The notes under the pieces are model-generated. The model did no database searches and was not told the origin of the DNA. It saw only the letters and a list, made by a program, of their open reading frames with translations. DNA of 64,000 nt from Clostridia bacterium (GTDB lineage Bacteria > Bacillota > Clostridia > Oscillospirales > CAG-272), in contig JAFQVV010000010.1 of assembly GCA_017407835.1 (NCBI GenBank), positions 1 through 64,000 of the forward strand, given 5' to 3'. A program made the position numbers and the translations under genes. Below, piece by piece: positions 23,780 to 34,086 of this stretch; position 1 is the first letter of the stretch; the number at the start of each line of letters is the position of its first letter.

Positions 23780-26700
23780 CCCAGTCTTCTCCTTTTTTCT
23801 CTATGTCATCGATGTTGAGCGCCAGCACACGGGAGATTCCCCGCTCGGGCATGGTCACGCCGTAAAGGCAATCGGCCACTTCCATGGTACCGCGGCGATG
23901 CGTGATCAAAATAAACTGCGTGTCGCCGGTATAGCGCTTGATGTACTCTGCCAGACGCGCAACATTGACTTCGTCAAGTGCCGCTTCAATCTCGTCAAGG
24001 ATGCAGAACGGTGTGGGATTAACCTGCAGAATGGCGAAAAAGAGTGCAACGCCGATAAAGGATTGCTCACCGCCCGAGAGCTGCATCAAACTCTTGATAA
24101 CCTTACCGGGGGGCGCCGCTTTGATCTCAATACCCGAGGTCAGCGGATCGGCGGGATCGGTCAGCTCAAGCGAGGCGCTGCCGCCGCCGAAAAGCTCGGC
24201 AAAAACGCGGTTGAAATTGCGATTGATGGCATCAAATGCGGCAAGGAAAGCCGTGCGCATTTCGATCTCAAGCCGTGCAATGACTGCTTCAAGATCTGCC
24301 TTAGCATCACGCAGGTCGGACAATTGCCCCGAGAGATAGTCATAGCGCGACTTGACCTCAGCATACTCCTCGATCGCCGATACATTGACACTGCCCAGTG
24401 CGCGCAGCTTATTGCGGCACTCGGTCTGCACGGCGGCGACCTCAGTGCGGTTCTCCTCGGTCACGGGCGGATAGCCCAATTCAATCGCTCCGGCTCGCGT
24501 CAGCTCATAGTCGTCCCACAGGCGAGAGGAGAGCTTATCCTGCTCGGCACGCAGACCCGCCAACTTATTTTCGTTGCGGGTATGCTCGCGAATAACCAGC
24601 TCCTTGCGGTTGTTCTGGTCGCGCAGGCGAACGCGCAAATCGTTGAGCTGCTGCTCAAAGACCAGGCTTCCCGCCTCCACCTCGGCACGACGGGCGTTGA
24701 GTTCACGCAAATGTGCCTCACCCGCTTCGGCTTCGGTGCGGTTTGCCGCCATAGTGGCCTCGGTTTCGCGCAAGCTCTGCTGCAGTTCCGCAATTCGTGC
24801 CTGTGCGGCATTCTTCTCCTCGGTACGGACAAGAATGCGTTCATCCACTGCGGCACGCAGGGTACCGGTTGTCTCAATATCTTTTTCAATTTCGCTGATC
24901 CGAATGAACCGTGCGGTAATCTGCTCACCCAGTTCATTTGCCTCATCATCGGCTGCATTGCGCTCGATCTCTCGATCTGCGCGGAATGCGGACAGCTCGC
25001 TCATGCGCGTCTGCAGTTCGGTCAGCTCGCTCTGCCGTGCGGCGATGTCCTCGTCATAGCGGCGGCGCAGCTCACCCTGTTCGGCAAAATCGGCATAGAT
25101 CTTATCAATGAGCGTTTGGTTTGCCTCGCGCTTGGCTTCAAGCTGATCTAATCTTGCCTGCTCAGCGGCCGACATGGTGCCGATCAGGCGGCGGCGCTCG
25201 GCGGCATCATCCCGATCACGACCGGAAGCGGCAATCTGCTCATCGATTTCATGGAGCCCCTTCTGTGCCGCCTCAACCTCTGCGCCCACTTTTTTCTGCT
25301 CACGGTCGAGCTGTTCGATCTCGCTTGCACGGCTGAGAATGCCGCTGTCTCGCTTAGCAGAACCACCCGTGAAGGAACCGCCGACATTGATCTGCTGACC
25401 GTCCAGCGTCACGGCACGAACACGATAGCGGGTTGCCTTTGCCATTGCCGTTGCATGATCAATATGATCAAAAATCACGGTCCGCCCGAGCAGGGACGAC
25501 AGGACACCGCGGTAGCGATCATCACAGCCGACCAGTGCGTCGGCGGTACCAAGATAGCCGTCAAACTCGGCGGCGCGGCGCAGCTCATCCGTCATGCTCG
25601 ACGGGCGCATTGAGGTGATCGGATAGAAGGTTGCACGACCTGCATTTCCGCGCTTGAGCGCGTAAATGGCGGCTTTGGCAGTCTCTTCGTCTTCAACCAC
25701 GATATTCTGCAGATTCGCCCCCAGCGCGGTTTCAATCGCAGTGATATAACGCGGCTCAACCGAGATCAGCTTGGAGAGCGGACCATACACCGTGTCGCAG
25801 CGTCTGCCATCGGACAGGGTGATCTTGCCCTGCTCGTACTGATTCATGACATAGCGTACACTGCCCGAGTAGCCCTCAAAGTGCTCCTCCATGCGGCGGA
25901 GTGTGTCGGCACGCTGAATCAGCGAATCCTGACGAAGTTTGAGCTGGTTGCTCCGCTCAAGCGCCTCGTGGCGTGCGCGGGCAAGCTCAGCCAAAGTCTG
26001 CTCATGGCGGCTGACCGTTTCATCCAGCTCTGCCACCGCGACGGTATAATCCTCCACCGCTGCACGGGCTGCCTCACATTGCTCACCCAAATCGGAAGCC
26101 GTTTTCTCAAGGGATGCCAGATCATCCTGCATCGTCGCATTTTTATCGTGATCGGCGGCGCGGGTGTTTTCCAGGACCGACAGATGCACCTGCAGATTCA
26201 TCTGCTCTGTTTCTGCCGCATGCAAATTAGCCAGGGCACCGTCAATAATGGCGGCAAGGTTGTCACGGCGTTGGGTTGCTTCTGCCTGCTTGGCAAGCAG
26301 GTCATCGTGCGCCTGCCGCGCTGTGGACAGCTCGGCAGTCATGCGCGCAATCTGATCCATGTGCGTTTGGCGGGCTGCCTGCTCAGCGGCGATGGCGCTT
26401 TCCGCCGATGCCGCAGAAGCCTGGGCTGCGGCAATCAGCTCGCCTGCATGAAGGCGGTTATTTTCTGCCACACGAAGGGCGGCGTCCAATTCATGATTGG
26501 CATTGGTCTGCTCACGAATCTCGCGCAGCAGCTGCTCAGAGGTCAGCTTATTCGACTGGGAAGCTTCATAAAGCTTCTCGTTCTGCGCCTCCAGCGATGC
26601 AATGGTATCATCCACCGTCTGCAGTTCAAGCGCGGAGCGGTTAACCAGCCCCTCGGCATTGGCAACATCCGCACGCAGACGCTCGGTATCATAAAGCCAG

Positions 26701-27389
26701 AGCGAAACATCGGCACGCTTTTTCTCCTCGTACAAATCCAAGTACTTGCGTGCACGCGCAGCTTCCTTCTCGAGCGGTCCCACGCGTCCTTCAAGCTCGG
26801 AGAGAATATCGTTGACGCGCAGCATATTGTCCTCGGTTGAAGCAAGTCTGCGCTCAGCCTCCGATTTTTTGAAGCGGAAACGTGCGATACCCGACGCATC
26901 CTCAAAGATGCCGCGGCGTTCATCGCTCTTGCGCGAGATCATCTCAGCAATCTTACCCTGACCGATGATGGAATATCCGTCGCGTCCGATACCTGTATTC
27001 ATGAAGAGCTCATAAATATCACGCAGGCGGCAGGCCTTGCGGTTGATGAAATATTCACTCTCTCCCGCGCGATAATATCGGCGGGTAACGGTAACTTCAT
27101 CATACGGGCTGTCAAGCCGCCCTTCACCGGTATTGTCGAAGGTCACAGACACCTCGGCAAAGCCCATGGGGCGGCGCCCGTCAGCGCCGCTGAAGATGAC
27201 ATCTTCCATCTTGGTACCGCGGATGCTTTTGGATGAGATCTCACCCAGCACCCAGCGCATCGCATCCGAAAGGTTGGATTTTCCGCTGCCGTTGGGACCG
27301 ACGATTACCGTCGAGCCACGCTCAAACGTCAGCACCGTTTTATCGGGAAAGGACTTGAAGCCATGTAATTCAAGAGATTTCAAATACAA
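23763..27389 (-). CDS. smc: Chromosome segregation protein SMC
   Basis: A 1208-aa condensin ATPase. Walker A GPNGSGKSN (about residue 32), two long Ala/Glu-rich coiled coils, a hinge near residues 510-680 (DTVYGPLSKLISV, GGSFTGGSAKRDSGIL), the ABC signature LSGGEQSFIGVAL (about 1110) and Walker B PFCILDEIEAALDE. It works with ScpA and ScpB, encoded here at 43.5-45.1 kb. Its start overlaps the end of the upstream radical SAM gene by 10 bp. Confidence 0.98.
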   Translation of the reverse strand: MYLKSLELHGFKSFPDKTVLTFERGSTVIVGPNGSGKSNLSDAMRWVLGEISSKSIRGTKMEDVIFSGADGRRPMGFAEVSVTFDNTGEGRLDSPYDEVTVTRRYYRAGESEYFINRKACRLRDIYELFMNTGIGRDGYSIIGQGKIAEMISRKSDERRGIFEDASGIARFRFKKSEAERRLASTEDNMLRVNDILSELEGRVGPLEKEAARARKYLDLYEEKKRADVSLWLYDTERLRADVANAEGLVNRSALELQTVDDTIASLEAQNEKLYEASQSNKLTSEQLLREIREQTNANHELDAALRVAENNRLHAGELIAAAQASAASAESAIAAEQAARQTHMDQIARMTAELSTARQAHDDLLAKQAEATQRRDNLAAIIDGALANLHAAETEQMNLQVHLSVLENTRAADHDKNATMQDDLASLEKTASDLGEQCEAARAAVEDYTVAVAELDETVSRHEQTLAELARARHEALERSNQLKLRQDSLIQRADTLRRMEEHFEGYSGSVRYVMNQYEQGKITLSDGRRCDTVYGPLSKLISVEPRYITAIETALGANLQNIVVEDEETAKAAIYALKRGNAGRATFYPITSMRPSSMTDELRRAAEFDGYLGTADALVGCDDRYRGVLSSLLGRTVIFDHIDHATAMAKATRYRVRAVTLDGQQINVGGSFTGGSAKRDSGILSRASEIEQLDREQKKVGAEVEAAQKGLHEIDEQIAASGRDRDDAAERRRLIGTMSAAEQARLDQLEAKREANQTLIDKIYADFAEQGELRRRYDEDIAARQSELTELQTRMSELSAFRADREIERNAADDEANELGEQITARFIRISEIEKDIETTGTLRAAVDERILVRTEEKNAAQARIAELQQSLRETEATMAANRTEAEAGEAHLRELNARRAEVEAGSLVFEQQLNDLRVRLRDQNNRKELVIREHTRNENKLAGLRAEQDKLSSRLWDDYELTRAGAIELGYPPVTEENRTEVAAVQTECRNKLRALGSVNVSAIEEYAEVKSRYDYLSGQLSDLRDAKADLEAVIARLEIEMRTAFLAAFDAINRNFNRVFAELFGGGSASLELTDPADPLTSGIEIKAAPPGKVIKSLMQLSGGEQSFIGVALFFAILQVNPTPFCILDEIEAALDEVNVARLAEYIKRYTGDTQFILITHRRGTMEVADCLYGVTMPERGISRVLALNIDDIEKKGEDWDGIFG

Positions 27390-28432
27390 GGGTTTCGCTC
27401 CTCCTTCCTGTTGTGTACTATCTTTATATTATACCCCAAAAGTGTGTCAATTTCAACTACTTTTATTGTTTTCATCCCAAATTTTGCACATAATCGGGAT
27501 AAATTTTTCTTTTTTTGCCCGATCATCGCCGAGGTGCGCCCCCGCGGAACGGCAATTGTCACATCAGCACCGCAAGGGATCTCCCCCTGCAGCAGCTTCT
27601 CCGCACGGCGATAGAAGCACTCACCCATTGCCAGCTCGCCAAAGGCGGGATGACACGGTCCGCCCAAAACAGTGCCGGGTTCTCGCAGGCCATCGGTTTC
27701 CTGCAGCCCCACGCGTAGAACCTCAACGTCTGCTTGATCGAAAAGATCAAGCAGATCTGCCGTTCGCGAGACAGCTTCATCGAGGGAAAGGGGCGAATAT
27801 TTCCCCTGAGCCATCCGATCTGCCAGTTGGGTTTCCTGCAGGACAAGCGTGGGATAAATGCGGACGGCGTCAACGCCTGCGGCAATCAGCCGCTCTGCTG
27901 TCTCCCGCTCATCTGCGAAGGTTGAGTTTGGCAAACCGAGCATCATCTGCCCCACGACAGCATAGCCCCTGCCGCGCAATCGTGCAATGGCCGCCAGTGC
28001 ATCTTCTGCCGTATGCCCGCGCCGGCAGGCGAACAGCACCGCATCGGACAGGCTCTGCACCCCAAGCTCCACCGTCCCGACGGGATAGGGCGCGATGCGA
28101 TCAAGCACCGCATCCCCCACATAATCGGGGCGGGTTGAGCAGCGAATGGAGGACACACGCCCTGCAGCGACATATTCGGCAGCAAGTCCCAGCAAAGCCT
28201 CCATCAGATCCGGCTCTATGCCCGTAAACGAGCCGCCGAAGTATGCAATTTCGCACATGGTATCGGGGGAAATTGTCGTAAGAGCTGTCTCAATTTCCGC
28301 TCTCGCCCGAGCAAGCAAAATCTCAAGCGCGGGGGTGCCGACAACCCCCAATATGGTGTGCTGATTACAAAACACGCAGGCATTGGGACAGCCGCGATGC
28401 GGAATAAAGATTGGAATATTGGCGCGCTTCAA
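27380..28432 (-). CDS. Radical SAM protein (Elp3/HemN-like)
   Basis: A 350-aa radical SAM enzyme. TTG at 28432 is the likely start, with GAGGAGGG 6 nt upstream; an ATG at 28453 lacks a ribosome site. The cluster motif is RGCPNACVFCNQ (CxxxCxxC, residues 14-21), followed by YFGGSFTGI, TRPDYVG and VELGVQSLSD, the pattern of Elp3/HemN-like proteins. This gene is commonly found between rnc and smc in Clostridia. The substrate is unknown; tRNA modification is possible given the Elp3 similarity. Confidence 0.88.
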   Translation of the reverse strand: MKRANIPIFIPHRGCPNACVFCNQHTILGVVGTPALEILLARARAEIETALTTISPDTMCEIAYFGGSFTGIEPDLMEALLGLAAEYVAAGRVSSIRCSTRPDYVGDAVLDRIAPYPVGTVELGVQSLSDAVLFACRRGHTAEDALAAIARLRGRGYAVVGQMMLGLPNSTFADERETAERLIAAGVDAVRIYPTLVLQETQLADRMAQGKYSPLSLDEAVSRTADLLDLFDQADVEVLRVGLQETDGLREPGTVLGGPCHPAFGELAMGECFYRRAEKLLQGEIPCGADVTIAVPRGRTSAMIGQKKKNLSRLCAKFGMKTIKVVEIDTLLGYNIKIVHNRKEERNPCI

Positions 28433-28479
28433 GGGTGTCCCTCCTCTCTGCATAAAATTTTTTTGTGCAAAAACGGTCC

Positions 28480-28528
28480 AATCCCACCGCAGATGTGCAG
28501 CCTCGGGCGACATCCATGCGGTGGGATT
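28480..28528 (-). terminator. Terminator-like hairpin between rnc and the radical SAM gene
   Basis: A 12-bp stem (28480-28491 with 28517-28528) with an inner GATG/CATC helix is followed on the minus strand by a short T-run (GGACCGTTTTTG). It could attenuate read-through from rnc. Confidence 0.65.
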
Positions 28529-28531
28529 TGA

Positions 28532-29305
28532 TTATACCTCTGTTTTTTGTGCGCCAAAAAGGATCAAGGCCTCCTTGGCTGCTTTCTGTTCGGCTTCGCG
28601 CTTAGATCTGCCCTCTCCGCGGCCGATCACGTTGCTGTTGAGGCGAGCTTCAACCACAAACGATTTAAGGTGATCGGGACCGTGCTCGGCCACAGTGACA
28701 TATTCCAACAACTCGCCGTCAACCTGCTGAATGATCTGCTGCAGCAGGGTTTTATCGTCTTGAATGTGCCCATCCAGTGCGGCAAGCTCTTCGATCAAAA
28801 AAGGAAGAAGGAAACGGCTGACCGTTTTTTTGCCTGCACTGCCCGCATCAAGATAGACAGCAGCAAGCAAGGCCTCAAAGGCATCAGCCAAAATTGATTT
28901 ACGCGTGCGCCCCTGATTTTTCTCCTCACCCCGGCCAAGACGCAGATAATCGCCAAGACCGATCTGTGCGGCATAGCCCGAGAGTGCCCTCTCGCACACG
29001 ATCTCGGCACGCATCCGTGTCAAGTCGCCTTCGGGACGCTGTGTATAGTGCGAATAGAGATATTCGCTGGCGATAATGGAGAGAACCGAGTCCCCCAAAA
29101 ATTCGAGTCGTTCATTACAGCGGATCACAAGTCCCCTGCCCTTCATCTCATTTGAATAGGAGGAATGTGTCATTGCCTCCTCAAGATGACCTCTCTCTCG
29201 AAAGGTGTACCCGATTTTCTCCTCAAGCTGCTCAAGCGCACGAGGCAGAGCCGACCGGACTGCGGAAGCCTGCTTTTTGCCTGCGGTCGATCGCACATCA
29301 GCCAT
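28532..29305 (-). CDS. rnc: Ribonuclease III
   Basis: A 257-aa double-strand-specific endoribonuclease processing rRNA and mRNA. The catalytic signature is NERLEFLGDSVLSII (about residues 63-77), with a second acidic site near LADAFEALLAAVYLDAG. A C-terminal dsRNA-binding domain ends with GEGRSKREAEQKAAKEAL. The first about 20 residues (ADVRSTAGKKQASAVRS) are an extra basic tail. GAGAGGAG precedes ATG 29305, which overlaps the plsX stop. Confidence 0.97.
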   Translation of the reverse strand: MADVRSTAGKKQASAVRSALPRALEQLEEKIGYTFRERGHLEEAMTHSSYSNEMKGRGLVIRCNERLEFLGDSVLSIIASEYLYSHYTQRPEGDLTRMRAEIVCERALSGYAAQIGLGDYLRLGRGEEKNQGRTRKSILADAFEALLAAVYLDAGSAGKKTVSRFLLPFLIEELAALDGHIQDDKTLLQQIIQQVDGELLEYVTVAEHGPDHLKSFVVEARLNSNVIGRGEGRSKREAEQKAAKEALILFGAQKTEV

Positions 29306-30329
29306 TGCTCTTCTCCTCTCTCTCAGCGTTTTCTGCCTGTTTTATCTCCCCGATAGCACGAGCAATATCATAGGTTACCCCTGTATTGACATAGTCAATC
29401 GCCTGACGGATGGCATTGCGGAATGCCTTTGCGTTGGAATTGCCGTGCGCCTTGATAACAGGGCGAGAAATGCCCAAGAAAGGCGCGCCGCCGTATTCAC
29501 TGGCATCGAAGGTATGCTTGATCTCCCCAAGCTGTCCTTTGACCAACAGCGCCGACATTTTGGTCAGGGTATTGGCTTTGAACATTCCCTTCAGCGTACC
29601 AATCATCATCTTACCCATACCCTCGGTATATTTGAGCACGATATTGCCGGTAAATCCATCGGTAACCAAGACATCGCAGGCATTGTGCGGAATGCGGCTG
29701 GCTTCAATGTTGCCCACGAAATTGACTGACTCATCTGCCAGCAGTTTTTCATAAGCACCGAGCTGAAGCGCGGTCCCCTTGCAAGCTTCAATGCCGTTGT
29801 TGAGCAATCCGACGCGAGGAGAGGAAAGATTGAAGAGATTCTGCATATAAATGGAACCCATCATCGAAAACTGGACCAGCTGGTCGGGAGTAACCGTCAG
29901 ATTCGCCCCCGAATCAAGCAGAAGAACCGGGGTGCTGAAAGGCAGAACGCTGGCAATCGCCGCACGCTGGATCCCCTTGATTTTGCGCACGATCAATGTC
30001 GCGCCCGTAAAGAGAGCACCTGTATTGCCCGTGCTGACAAAGGCATCTCCTCGGTCGTCGGCAAGCATCTGCAGACCGACACCCATAGAGGAATCGCGTT
30101 TAGCGCGAACCACCGAGATCGGATCATCCTCCATACAGATCACAGACTCGGTATGCACGATCTCAAAGCGGGAAAGATCATAGCCCTGCTCGGCTGCAAC
30201 CGCCTCAATGGCAGTGCGGTCCCCGACCAGAATATAGTTTGCCGAATAAAGTTCAGCGGCTTGAACCGCCCCTTTTACCAGCTCACCCGGAGCATTGTCG
30301 CCTCCCATGACATCTACAATTATTCTCAT
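29298..30329 (-). CDS. plsX: Phosphate acyltransferase PlsX
   Basis: A 343-aa enzyme making acyl-phosphate from acyl-ACP for phospholipid synthesis. Motifs: IIVDVMGGDNAPGELVKG, VSTGNTGALFTGA and VTDGFTGNIVLKYTEGM, ending with YGGAPFLGISRPVIKAHGNS. It runs directly into rnc by an 8-bp overlap with no acpP between them, which is less usual than plsX-fab/acpP arrangements. Confidence 0.97.
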   Translation of the reverse strand: MRIIVDVMGGDNAPGELVKGAVQAAELYSANYILVGDRTAIEAVAAEQGYDLSRFEIVHTESVICMEDDPISVVRAKRDSSMGVGLQMLADDRGDAFVSTGNTGALFTGATLIVRKIKGIQRAAIASVLPFSTPVLLLDSGANLTVTPDQLVQFSMMGSIYMQNLFNLSSPRVGLLNNGIEACKGTALQLGAYEKLLADESVNFVGNIEASRIPHNACDVLVTDGFTGNIVLKYTEGMGKMMIGTLKGMFKANTLTKMSALLVKGQLGEIKHTFDASEYGGAPFLGISRPVIKAHGNSNAKAFRNAIRQAIDYVNTGVTYDIARAIGEIKQAENAEREEKSNG

Positions 30330-30438
30330 GTTTACCCTTTGCCCCGCAGGGCATCCTTACTTTGTTTCGGTGAAAAAATGCAAGCTGAACACATCCGCAC
30401 AGCGCAAGCAAATCTGCTCATCGCACTGCATGGAGAGT

Positions 30439-31770
30439 CTATGCAAGCATCGGCAGAAGCTGGGAAATTTCCGCCAGCGAGCGCTCTGCCATGACCTCAT
30501 ATTTGGCAATCTTCCCGCCCTTTACCCGTGTGGGCAAGGGAGCGAGAATGCCGAAATTTGCATTCATCGGTTGGAAATTCCCCGTCATACCGCCTTCGCT
30601 GACATACGCCGCCATCGCACCGATCATGGTCGTGCGCGGGAAAATGATGGGTGTCTCATCCAAAATCAGGCGTGCAGCATTCAGTCCCGCAACAAAGCCG
30701 GAACCGGTAGATTCGATATAGCCTTCAACCCCCGTCATCTGTCCGGCGAAGAAAAGATTGGGGCGGGCCTTGACGGCATAAGTGGGTGTCAACGTACCGG
30801 GGGAATTGAGATAGGTATTGCGATGCATGACACCGTAGCGCATAAACTCTGCGCGCTCAAGTCCGGGAATCATACGGAAAACGCGCTGCTGTTCGGGAAA
30901 GCGCAGATGCGTCTGGAATCCAACCAGATTATACATTGTTCCGTCTGCATTCTCGCGGCGCAGCTGAACAACTGCATATGCCTCGCGTCCCGTTCGGGGA
31001 TCGCGCAGGCCGACCGGCTTTAGCGGTCCGTAGCGAAGCGTATCCCTGCCCCGCGCCGCCATGATCTCCACAGGCATACAGCCCTCGAAGACCTTCAGCT
31101 CGGCGCGCTCAAAGTCATGCAGCTCTGCCGTCTCGGCTGTAACCAGCGCATCATAAAAGGCGTTATACTGTGCTTCATCCATCGGACAGTTGAGATAATC
31201 GGCATCTCCCTTGTCGTAGCGGGAGGCAAAATAGGCAATATCCATGTTCACCGTTGCGGCATCGACAATGGGCGCGGCGGCATCAAAGAAATGCAGCTGT
31301 CCGCAGCCGAGAATCTCACCGATATGCGCAGCCAATGTATCGGCCGTGAGGGGGCCGGTAGCAATCACCGTGGGCAAATCATCGACGAGCTCGGTCACTT
31401 CATCTTCGATCACGGTGATGAGGGGGTGCGAACGGATGTGCTCGGTGACATAGGCGGAAAATCGATCGCGGTCAACCGCAAGTGCCGATCCTGCCGGGAC
31501 GCGCGTTGCATCCGCCGCCGCAAGGATAAGCGAGCCCATCCGGCGAAGCTCCTCCTTGAGCAAACCAACAGCATTGGTTGTGCGGTCGGAACGCAGCGAA
31601 TTGGAGCAAACAAGCTCGGCAAAGGCAGGGGTGCGGTGGGCAGGCGTCATTTTCTTGGGCTTCATCTCGTACAGCTCAACGGCAATACCGCGCTGTGCGA
31701 GCTGCCATGCCGCCTCACAGCCTGCCAACCCTGCTCCGATGACACGCGCCTTATGCTGAAAATCAGGCAT
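30439..31770 (-). CDS. trmFO: Methylenetetrahydrofolate-tRNA-(uracil-5-)-methyltransferase TrmFO
   Basis: A 443-aa folate/FAD-dependent enzyme forming ribothymidine at position 54 of tRNA. The FAD motif is [16 protein letters not shown] (about residues 10-25), followed by [12 protein letters not shown] and [11 protein letters not shown], hallmark TrmFO segments. Its start overlaps the topA end by 8 bp; topA-trmFO pairing is common in Firmicutes. Confidence 0.97.
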   Translation of the reverse strand: MPDFQHKARVIGAGLAGCEAAWQLAQRGIAVELYEMKPKKMTPAHRTPAFAELVCSNSLRSDRTTNAVGLLKEELRRMGSLILAAADATRVPAGSALAVDRDRFSAYVTEHIRSHPLITVIEDEVTELVDDLPTVIATGPLTADTLAAHIGEILGCGQLHFFDAAAPIVDAATVNMDIAYFASRYDKGDADYLNCPMDEAQYNAFYDALVTAETAELHDFERAELKVFEGCMPVEIMAARGRDTLRYGPLKPVGLRDPRTGREAYAVVQLRRENADGTMYNLVGFQTHLRFPEQQRVFRMIPGLERAEFMRYGVMHRNTYLNSPGTLTPTYAVKARPNLFFAGQMTGVEGYIESTGSGFVAGLNAARLILDETPIIFPRTTMIGAMAAYVSEGGMTGNFQPMNANFGILAPLPTRVKGGKIAKYEVMAERSLAEISQLLPMLA

Positions 31771-34054
31771 TGGATTCCTCGCTTTCGGTCTCTACGCTCA
31801 CTTCAGGCGGGAGCTCACGCTTATAGCCGCAAGTTTTTTCATGGCAAATCAGCTGATTCTTGCCCTTTTTGCGGAAGAGCATTCCGCCGCAATCGGGACA
31901 TTTTTCACTCGTGGGCATATCCCACGAGGAAAAATCGCAATCAGGATAGCGTGAGCAGGAGTAGAACACCGTGCGTCCGCGACCGTATTTGGTAACCAGC
32001 TTAGCACCGCACTTGGGGCAGTCCACATCCAACTCTTTATTCTTTTGCTTGGTGTGCTTGCACTCGGGATAGCGCGAGCAGGCATAGAAGCTGCCGTAGC
32101 GTCCCGTACGCAGAACCATATCGGCACCGCAGACCTCGCATTTGAAATCAGCGACCACAGGCTGCTTGGTCTCTTCGGCTTTCTCGGGTGCATCCAGCGC
32201 CTTGGTGTTCTTGCACTGCGGATAGTTAGGGCAAGCGGCAAATTTGCCATAGCGACCGTTTTTGATGATCATGGTCGCGCCGCACTTCTCGCAGATGATA
32301 TCGGTTTCCTCAACGGGAAGCTCGATGCTCTCACGCGACACGGTTGCCTGTGCAGCTTCAAGTTCGGGCAAAAAGCTATGCCAAAAATCATGCAGAACAG
32401 CGAGCATGGTGTTTTCGCCCTTTTCAATGCCGTCAAGATCATCCTCCATTTCGGCAGTGAACTGATAATCCACGATATCGGGGAACTTTTCCTCCATGAG
32501 TTTGGTTGTCACCTCACCCAGCGGCGTGGGGACAAACGCCTTGTTCTCGCGATTAACATAACCGCGGGCAATGATCGTGGTAATGATGGGCGTATATGTC
32601 GAAGGACGGCCAATCCCCTTCTCTTCAAAGAATTTGATCAGCGATGCTTCATTGTACCGCGGAGGCGGCTCTGTGAAGTGGCGCTGCGGCTTGACATCGA
32701 GGGTATCGAGGACCTGCCCCTCGGTAATATCGGGCAGACGAAGTCCGCGCTCCTCCGCAGGATCATCCGCCTGACGGACATTCTCTTCCTCGGTCGCTTC
32801 ATAGACAGCCATAAAGCCCTGGAACTTAACCGTATAGCCCGAAGTACGGAACAAATATCCGCCCGCTTCAAAATCGGCGGTGATGGTATTCAGCTCTGCC
32901 GACTCCATCTGGCTGGCAACAAAACGCTCCCAGATGAGCTTATAGAGACGATACTGATCCTGCGTGAGATTTTTCTTGATCTTAGCCGGCTCAATTTCAA
33001 CCCGTGCGGGGCGAATGGCTTCGTGTGCATCCTGCGCACCCGTACGTGACTTATACACACGAGGTGTACCCGGCACATACTGCTCGCCGTATTTATCCAA
33101 AATATAGCTGCCCGCCATCTCCTGCGCTTCGCTTGAGACGCGAAGCGAGTCGGTACGCATATAGGTAATCAAACCCTGCACACCGCCAAACTCTGCACCA
33201 AGGTTGATCCCTTCATACAGCTCCTGCGCCACACGCATGATACGCTGGGACTGGAAGCCAAGCTTGCGCCATGCTTCCTGCTGGAGGGTAGAGGTAGTAA
33301 AAGGGGGAGTGGGAGCCTTATGCCGAACAGCACGGCGAATGCTCTTGACCGTGAATCCCGATGCGGCCGCACGCAGGACAGCATTGGCATCATCCTCACA
33401 GGTGAGTTTGATTTTTCCATCGGTGTTGCCCCAGAAGCGTGCAGTGAAGGGCTTGCCGTCGGCGGCAAGATTGGCATCGATGGTCCAGTATTCCTCGGGC
33501 ACAAAAGCGCGGATTTCATTTTCGCGCTCAACAATCACGCGAGTGGCAACCGACTGCACACGGCCTGCTGACAAACCGCTCTTGACCGTTTTCCAAAGGA
33601 AGGGGGAAAGTTTATAGCCGACGATTCGGTCAAGAATGCGGCGGGTTTGCTGTGCATTGACCAGATTCATGTCAATGGCGCGCGGGTTCTTGATGCCGGC
33701 CTTAACCTCGCCTTTGGTCAGCGAGTTGAAGGTCGCGCGATAGATTTTATTCTCGGGAATGCCGAGGGCGGTCACCAAATGCCACGCAATCGCCTCACCT
33801 TCGCGGTCAGGGTCGGTTGCGAGGAAAATTTTATTGGCACCCTTGACTTCCTTTTTCAAGGTTTTAATCAAATCGCCTTTGCCGCGAATATTGATATAGT
33901 GGGGGGCGAAATCATTGTCAATATCAATGCCAAGCGTACTTTTGGGCAGGTCGCGCACATGCCCCTGGGAGGCAATCACGCGGTAGTTTGAGCCCAAATA
34001 GCCCTTGACGGTCCCCACTTTGGTGGGTGACTCCAGAATGACCAAATTAGCCAT
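31763..34054 (-). CDS. topA: DNA topoisomerase I
   Basis: A 763-aa type IA topoisomerase relaxing negative supercoils. The TOPRIM domain starts [17 protein letters not shown] with [17 protein letters not shown]. The active-site tyrosine is in [14 protein letters not shown] (about residue 300). Four C-terminal C4 zinc ribbons follow (CEKC/CPNYPQC, CEVC/CSRYPEC, CPKC/CSRYPDC, CPDC/CHEKTC), which bind DNA. Confidence 0.98.
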   Translation of the reverse strand: MANLVILESPTKVGTVKGYLGSNYRVIASQGHVRDLPKSTLGIDIDNDFAPHYINIRGKGDLIKTLKKEVKGANKIFLATDPDREGEAIAWHLVTALGIPENKIYRATFNSLTKGEVKAGIKNPRAIDMNLVNAQQTRRILDRIVGYKLSPFLWKTVKSGLSAGRVQSVATRVIVERENEIRAFVPEEYWTIDANLAADGKPFTARFWGNTDGKIKLTCEDDANAVLRAAASGFTVKSIRRAVRHKAPTPPFTTSTLQQEAWRKLGFQSQRIMRVAQELYEGINLGAEFGGVQGLITYMRTDSLRVSSEAQEMAGSYILDKYGEQYVPGTPRVYKSRTGAQDAHEAIRPARVEIEPAKIKKNLTQDQYRLYKLIWERFVASQMESAELNTITADFEAGGYLFRTSGYTVKFQGFMAVYEATEEENVRQADDPAEERGLRLPDITEGQVLDTLDVKPQRHFTEPPPRYNEASLIKFFEEKGIGRPSTYTPIITTIIARGYVNRENKAFVPTPLGEVTTKLMEEKFPDIVDYQFTAEMEDDLDGIEKGENTMLAVLHDFWHSFLPELEAAQATVSRESIELPVEETDIICEKCGATMIIKNGRYGKFAACPNYPQCKNTKALDAPEKAEETKQPVVADFKCEVCGADMVLRTGRYGSFYACSRYPECKHTKQKNKELDVDCPKCGAKLVTKYGRGRTVFYSCSRYPDCDFSSWDMPTSEKCPDCGGMLFRKKGKNQLICHEKTCGYKRELPPEVSVETESEESNA

Positions 34055-34086
34055 GTGAATCGTACCTTTCGTCGAAATGATGATGC